NCBI GenBank assembly: GCA_964639075.1
Contig: CAZXCB010000009.1
Location: 1 to 31,779, forward strand
Direction of reading: 5' to 3'
DNA: 31,779 nucleotides
Source of the DNA: JAENVU01 sp964639075
Lineage (GTDB): Bacteria > Actinomycetota > Acidimicrobiia > IMCC26256 > JAENVU01
Every line of letters starts with the position of its first letter. Positions within the stretch are counted from its first letter, which is position 1. The position numbers and the translations under genes were made by a program. Shown one piece after another: positions 29,775-31,779 of the stretch. The notes beneath the pieces are model-generated. The model ran no database searches and was not told the DNA's origin. It worked only from the letters and a program-made list of their open reading frames with translations.

Positions 29775-29836
29775 CCGGTCAGCTTCTTGCTCGTCGGACA
29801 GGTGGTCCGCCGACCCGGGGTCGGATTGGTTGCCGC

Positions 29837-30310
29837 GTGGCCGCAGCGCCCGCACCGAAATCGCCGAGCTGGACGCTCGTCGGTCGACTCGACGGAGCCG
29901 GCCCCGAGCCCCGGGTCCTCCACACTCGCCGGGTCCTCGCCGCGGTGCTGCGGCGCGGGCTGCCGAACCTGATCGAGGCGACCCTCGTCCCGACCGTCCT
30001 GTTCCTCGCCGTCGGCGCGGCCTGGGGTCCCGGCGCCGCCATGGCCGCGGTCCTCGTGTGGGGGTTCGGTGCCATCGGACGGAGGCTCGTGCTGCGACGC
30101 CGGATCCCGGCGCTGTTGGCGCTCGCGACGGTCGTGCTCACGGTGCGCACGGTCGTCGGTCTCGCCAGCGGGAGCACGTTCTTCTACTTCGTGCAGCCGG
30201 TGGCAACCACCGTCGCGCTCGCGGCGATCACCGTCAGTGCGATCGCCCTCACCGTCGTCATGGCACTGCGGACCGCGCAGCGCGAACACCTCGTCTTCCA
30301 GGAAGCCTGA
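29837..30310 (+). CDS. Multi-pass membrane protein, VC0807/DUF3159-like
   Basis: 157 residues from the GTG at 29837, the best in-frame start after the promoter; the ribosome-binding site is weak. A ~35-residue cytoplasmic part (VLHTRRVLAAVLRRGLPNLI) leads to about four membrane helices: LVPTVLFLAVGAAWGPGAAM, AAVLVWGFGAIGRRLVLRRR, PALLALATVVLTVRTVVGLA and TTVALAAITVSAIALTVVMA. The pattern resembles the VC0807 family, without known function. The TGA stop is immediately followed by the desaturase ATG (TGAATG), so translation is coupled and a shared role in membrane lipid modification is possible. Confidence 0.82.
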   Translation: MAAAPAPKSPSWTLVGRLDGAGPEPRVLHTRRVLAAVLRRGLPNLIEATLVPTVLFLAVGAAWGPGAAMAAVLVWGFGAIGRRLVLRRRIPALLALATVVLTVRTVVGLASGSTFFYFVQPVATTVALAAITVSAIALTVVMALRTAQREHLVFQEA

Positions 30311-31261
30311 ATGCAGACGCTTGCTCCGCCGCCGCCCCCGATCGACCCCGAGACCTCTCCCATCCCCGTCCCGACGGGACTCGTCGTCGGACGCGTCGTG
30401 ACCGCCGCGCTGGTGGTCAGCCCGCTGGTCGCGCTCGGAGTCGCGGTGCCGTTCCTCTGGGGCCACGTGATCCACCTGCGCGACGCGATCCTGGCGGTCG
30501 TCCTCTACGCGGTCACCGCGGTGGGCGTGACCGTGGGATACCACCGCTTGTTCACGCACCGCAGCTTCCGACCCAACCGCGCGTTGAAGATCGCCCTCGC
30601 GGCCGCGGGCTCGATGGCGCTCGAGGGCGGCGTCATCGGGTGGGTGGCCGCCCACCGGCGCCACCACCGTTTCAGCGATGCGCCCGGCGACCCGCACTCA
30701 CCGCACCGCGACGACGCCGGCGCCTGGGCGCAGGTGCGCGGGTTCCTCTGGGCCCATGTCGGTTGGCTCTTCTCCGCCGACCTCACGTCGACGCAGCGCT
30801 ACGCGCCGGACCTGCTGCGCGACGGCGATCTCGTCGTGATCAACCGGCTGTTCCCGGTCGTCGCGATCGTCTCGCTCGCCATCCCCTTCGGGATCGGCTG
30901 GTGGCTGTCCGGCTCGTGGGCGGGCGCGGTGGCCGCGCTCGTCTGGGCCGGGATCCTGCGGATGGCGCTGCTGCACCACGTGACCTGGTCGATCAACTCG
31001 CTGTGCCACATGTTCGGCCGGCGGCGGTTCGCCTCGGGTGACCAGAGCACCGATATCGCGCCGCTCGCCGTGCTGTCGCTCGGTGAGTCCTGGCACAACT
31101 TCCACCACGCGGTTCCGAGCTCGGCCCGCCACGGCGTGCTGCCGCGGCAGCTCGATCTCGCCGCGGAGCTGATCCGCGGCTTCGAGCGGCTCGGCTGGGC
31201 GACGCACGTCCGGTGGCCCGACGCGGCGACGATCCGCGCCGCCCGGCTGCCCGCGCCCTGA
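30311..31261 (+). CDS. Acyl-CoA/acyl-lipid delta-9-type desaturase
   Basis: 316 residues. The three histidine clusters of membrane di-iron desaturases are present: HRLFTH at 78-83, HRRHH at 115-119 and HNFHH near 267. GYHRLFTHRSF and GESWHNFHHAVP are diagnostic for stearoyl-CoA-type enzymes. Hydrophobic stretches before box one and between boxes two and three fit a four-helix membrane topology. The enzyme inserts a cis double bond into a saturated acyl chain using O2 and an electron donor; no donor gene is nearby. AGGAAG is 5 nt before the ATG, which abuts the previous stop. Regulation of membrane fluidity or supply of unsaturated acyl chains to storage lipids is the likely role. Confidence 0.94.
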   Translation: MQTLAPPPPPIDPETSPIPVPTGLVVGRVVTAALVVSPLVALGVAVPFLWGHVIHLRDAILAVVLYAVTAVGVTVGYHRLFTHRSFRPNRALKIALAAAGSMALEGGVIGWVAAHRRHHRFSDAPGDPHSPHRDDAGAWAQVRGFLWAHVGWLFSADLTSTQRYAPDLLRDGDLVVINRLFPVVAIVSLAIPFGIGWWLSGSWAGAVAALVWAGILRMALLHHVTWSINSLCHMFGRRRFASGDQSTDIAPLAVLSLGESWHNFHHAVPSSARHGVLPRQLDLAAELIRGFERLGWATHVRWPDAATIRAARLPAP

Positions 31262-31282
31262 CGCCCGGCGCCGACGGGCACC

Positions 31283-31338
31283 GGGCGCATTCCTCCCGAG
31301 CGCTGGCACTCGGTGCGATCTCAGCGCAGAATGCGCCC
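31283..31338 (+). promoter_or_regulatory. Nested hairpin abutting start codon of SRPBCC gene
   Basis: GGGCGCATTC (31283-31292) and GAATGCGCCC (31329-31338) pair perfectly. Inside, GCGCTG (31300-31305) pairs with CAGCGC (31322-31327), and GCAC (31306-31309) with GTGC (31313-31316). The outer stem ends at the base before the ATG. It begins 22 nt after the desaturase stop. It could end that transcript, or gate translation of the next gene, which lacks a Shine-Dalgarno. Confidence 0.6.
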
Positions 31339-31779
31339 ATGGACAAGGGCACGAGGCGGGAAGCGGCGGTGCACATCGAGGCGGCGCCGGAGAAGGTGTA
31401 CGACGTCGTCAGCGATGTGACCCGGATGGGCGAGTGGAGTCCGGAGACCACCGGCGCGGTCTGGCTCGACGGCGCGACCGGCCCCGCGGTCGGAGCGCGG
31501 TTCAAGGGGACGAACAAACGCGGCCTCGCGCGCTGGTCGACCAAGCCGACGGTGGTCACCGCAGCGGCGGGCCGCGAGTTCGCGTTCGATGTCGACGGGA
31601 CCACGTTGTGGACCTACCGGATGGAGCCCGACGGCACGGGAACGCGCCTCGTGGAGTCCTTCGAGATGTTGAAGGACATGCCTCGCATCTACCAGATCCT
31701 CGAGCGCTACCTGATGGGCGTCAAGGACCGGGCCGCGGATCTCCAGCAGTCGATGCAGGCGACAGTCGACCGCGTCAAG
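31339..31779 (+). CDS. SRPBCC/polyketide-cyclase-like protein, 3' end beyond window
   Basis: 147 codons visible with no stop before the window edge. The N-terminus EAAVHIEAAPEKVYDVVSDV, then TRMGEWSPETTGAVWLDG, is the standard SRPBCC opening. Central strands (GARFKGTNKRGLARWSTKPT and TLWTYRMEPDGTGTRLVESF) and the terminal helix (IYQILERYLMGVKDRAADLQ) are all present, so only a few residues are missing. Proteins of this type bind hydrophobic ligands and are common in actinobacteria without a known reaction. No Shine-Dalgarno before the ATG at 31339; a strong hairpin sits right against it. Different from the SRPBCC protein at 4437. Confidence 0.88.
   Translation, partial: MDKGTRREAAVHIEAAPEKVYDVVSDVTRMGEWSPETTGAVWLDGATGPAVGARFKGTNKRGLARWSTKPTVVTAAAGREFAFDVDGTTLWTYRMEPDGTGTRLVESFEMLKDMPRIYQILERYLMGVKDRAADLQQSMQATVDRVK

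Noticed and set aside
31299..31330. CIRCE-like heat-shock operator
   Set aside because: The left half CTGGCACTC resembles TTAGCACTC, but the right half TCAGCGCAG does not match GAGTGCTAA; explained instead by the nested hairpin.
1..31779. Mobile element, prophage or defence island
   Set aside because: No transposase, integrase, tRNA-flanking repeat, restriction or toxin-antitoxin gene was seen, and composition is uniform.

Overview
The window is about 31.8 kb of very GC-rich DNA with GTG starts, tightly packed genes on both strands, strong GC bias at third codon positions and several apparently leaderless genes. Together with a TIGR03086-type (mycothiol-associated) protein, a wax ester synthase/diacylglycerol acyltransferase and many SRPBCC, cupin and amidase-type catabolic genes, this points to a high-GC actinobacterium. 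An Acidimicrobiia-like lineage is plausible but inferred. It reads as ordinary chromosome: I see no transposase, integrase, phage gene, CRISPR array, tRNA or rRNA.

Layout. (1) 1-4934, minus strand: an SRPBCC protein, a small two-helix membrane protein, then a TetR repressor with a perfect 18-bp operator, followed by two overlapping ABC half-exporters. The second half-exporter runs off the left edge. The complete one has a degenerate catalytic site, so the pair is probably a heterodimer. (2) 5079-8450, plus: cupin, AMP-binding acyl-CoA synthetase (lacking the usual catalytic lysine) and amidase, ending in a shared hairpin terminator with (3) 8463-12730, minus: NTF2-like protein, DinB/TIGR03086 protein, a lipoprotein X-Pro-peptidase-like hydrolase and a membrane-anchored HtrA protease. 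(4) 12889-16741, plus: a lipoprotein penicillin-acylase-type Ntn hydrolase and an L-2-hydroxyglutarate oxidase, convergent with a lactate/malate dehydrogenase-like enzyme that has atypical cofactor and substrate residues. (5) 17837-20397: a secreted fibronectin-III protein and a PF04185-type phosphoesterase lipoprotein, convergent across a tandem palindromic repeat. (6) 20500-24501: a WS/DGAT acyltransferase divergent from a fusion protein (alkaline-phosphatase-fold domain plus EEP phosphatase/nuclease domain), with clustered GGCGCGAC boxes in the shared upstream region. (7) 24471-28841: a membrane-anchored glycoside hydrolase, two related coiled-coil proteins with lysine-rich histone-H1-like tails, an alpha/beta hydrolase and an SDR. 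(8) 28849-31779: a small Cys-containing protein, a SHOCT-like small protein, a multi-pass membrane protein translationally coupled to a fatty-acyl desaturase, and an SRPBCC gene preceded by a nested hairpin.

Themes. Lipid handling recurs (acyl-CoA synthetase, WS/DGAT, desaturase, phosphodiesterase-type enzymes). The two coiled-coil/KAPAKK-tail proteins have the architecture of HBHA/MLDS and PhaF proteins, which tether lipid or PHA granules to DNA. The most testable new ideas are a lipid-droplet/nucleoid module, the two-enzyme phosphoesterase fusion with its box cluster, and the nested hairpin touching the start codon at 31339. Leaderless transcription is suggested by TANNNT -10 elements 6-9 nt before several start codons; other genes have TANNNT elements 20-45 nt upstream and clear Shine-Dalgarno sequences.
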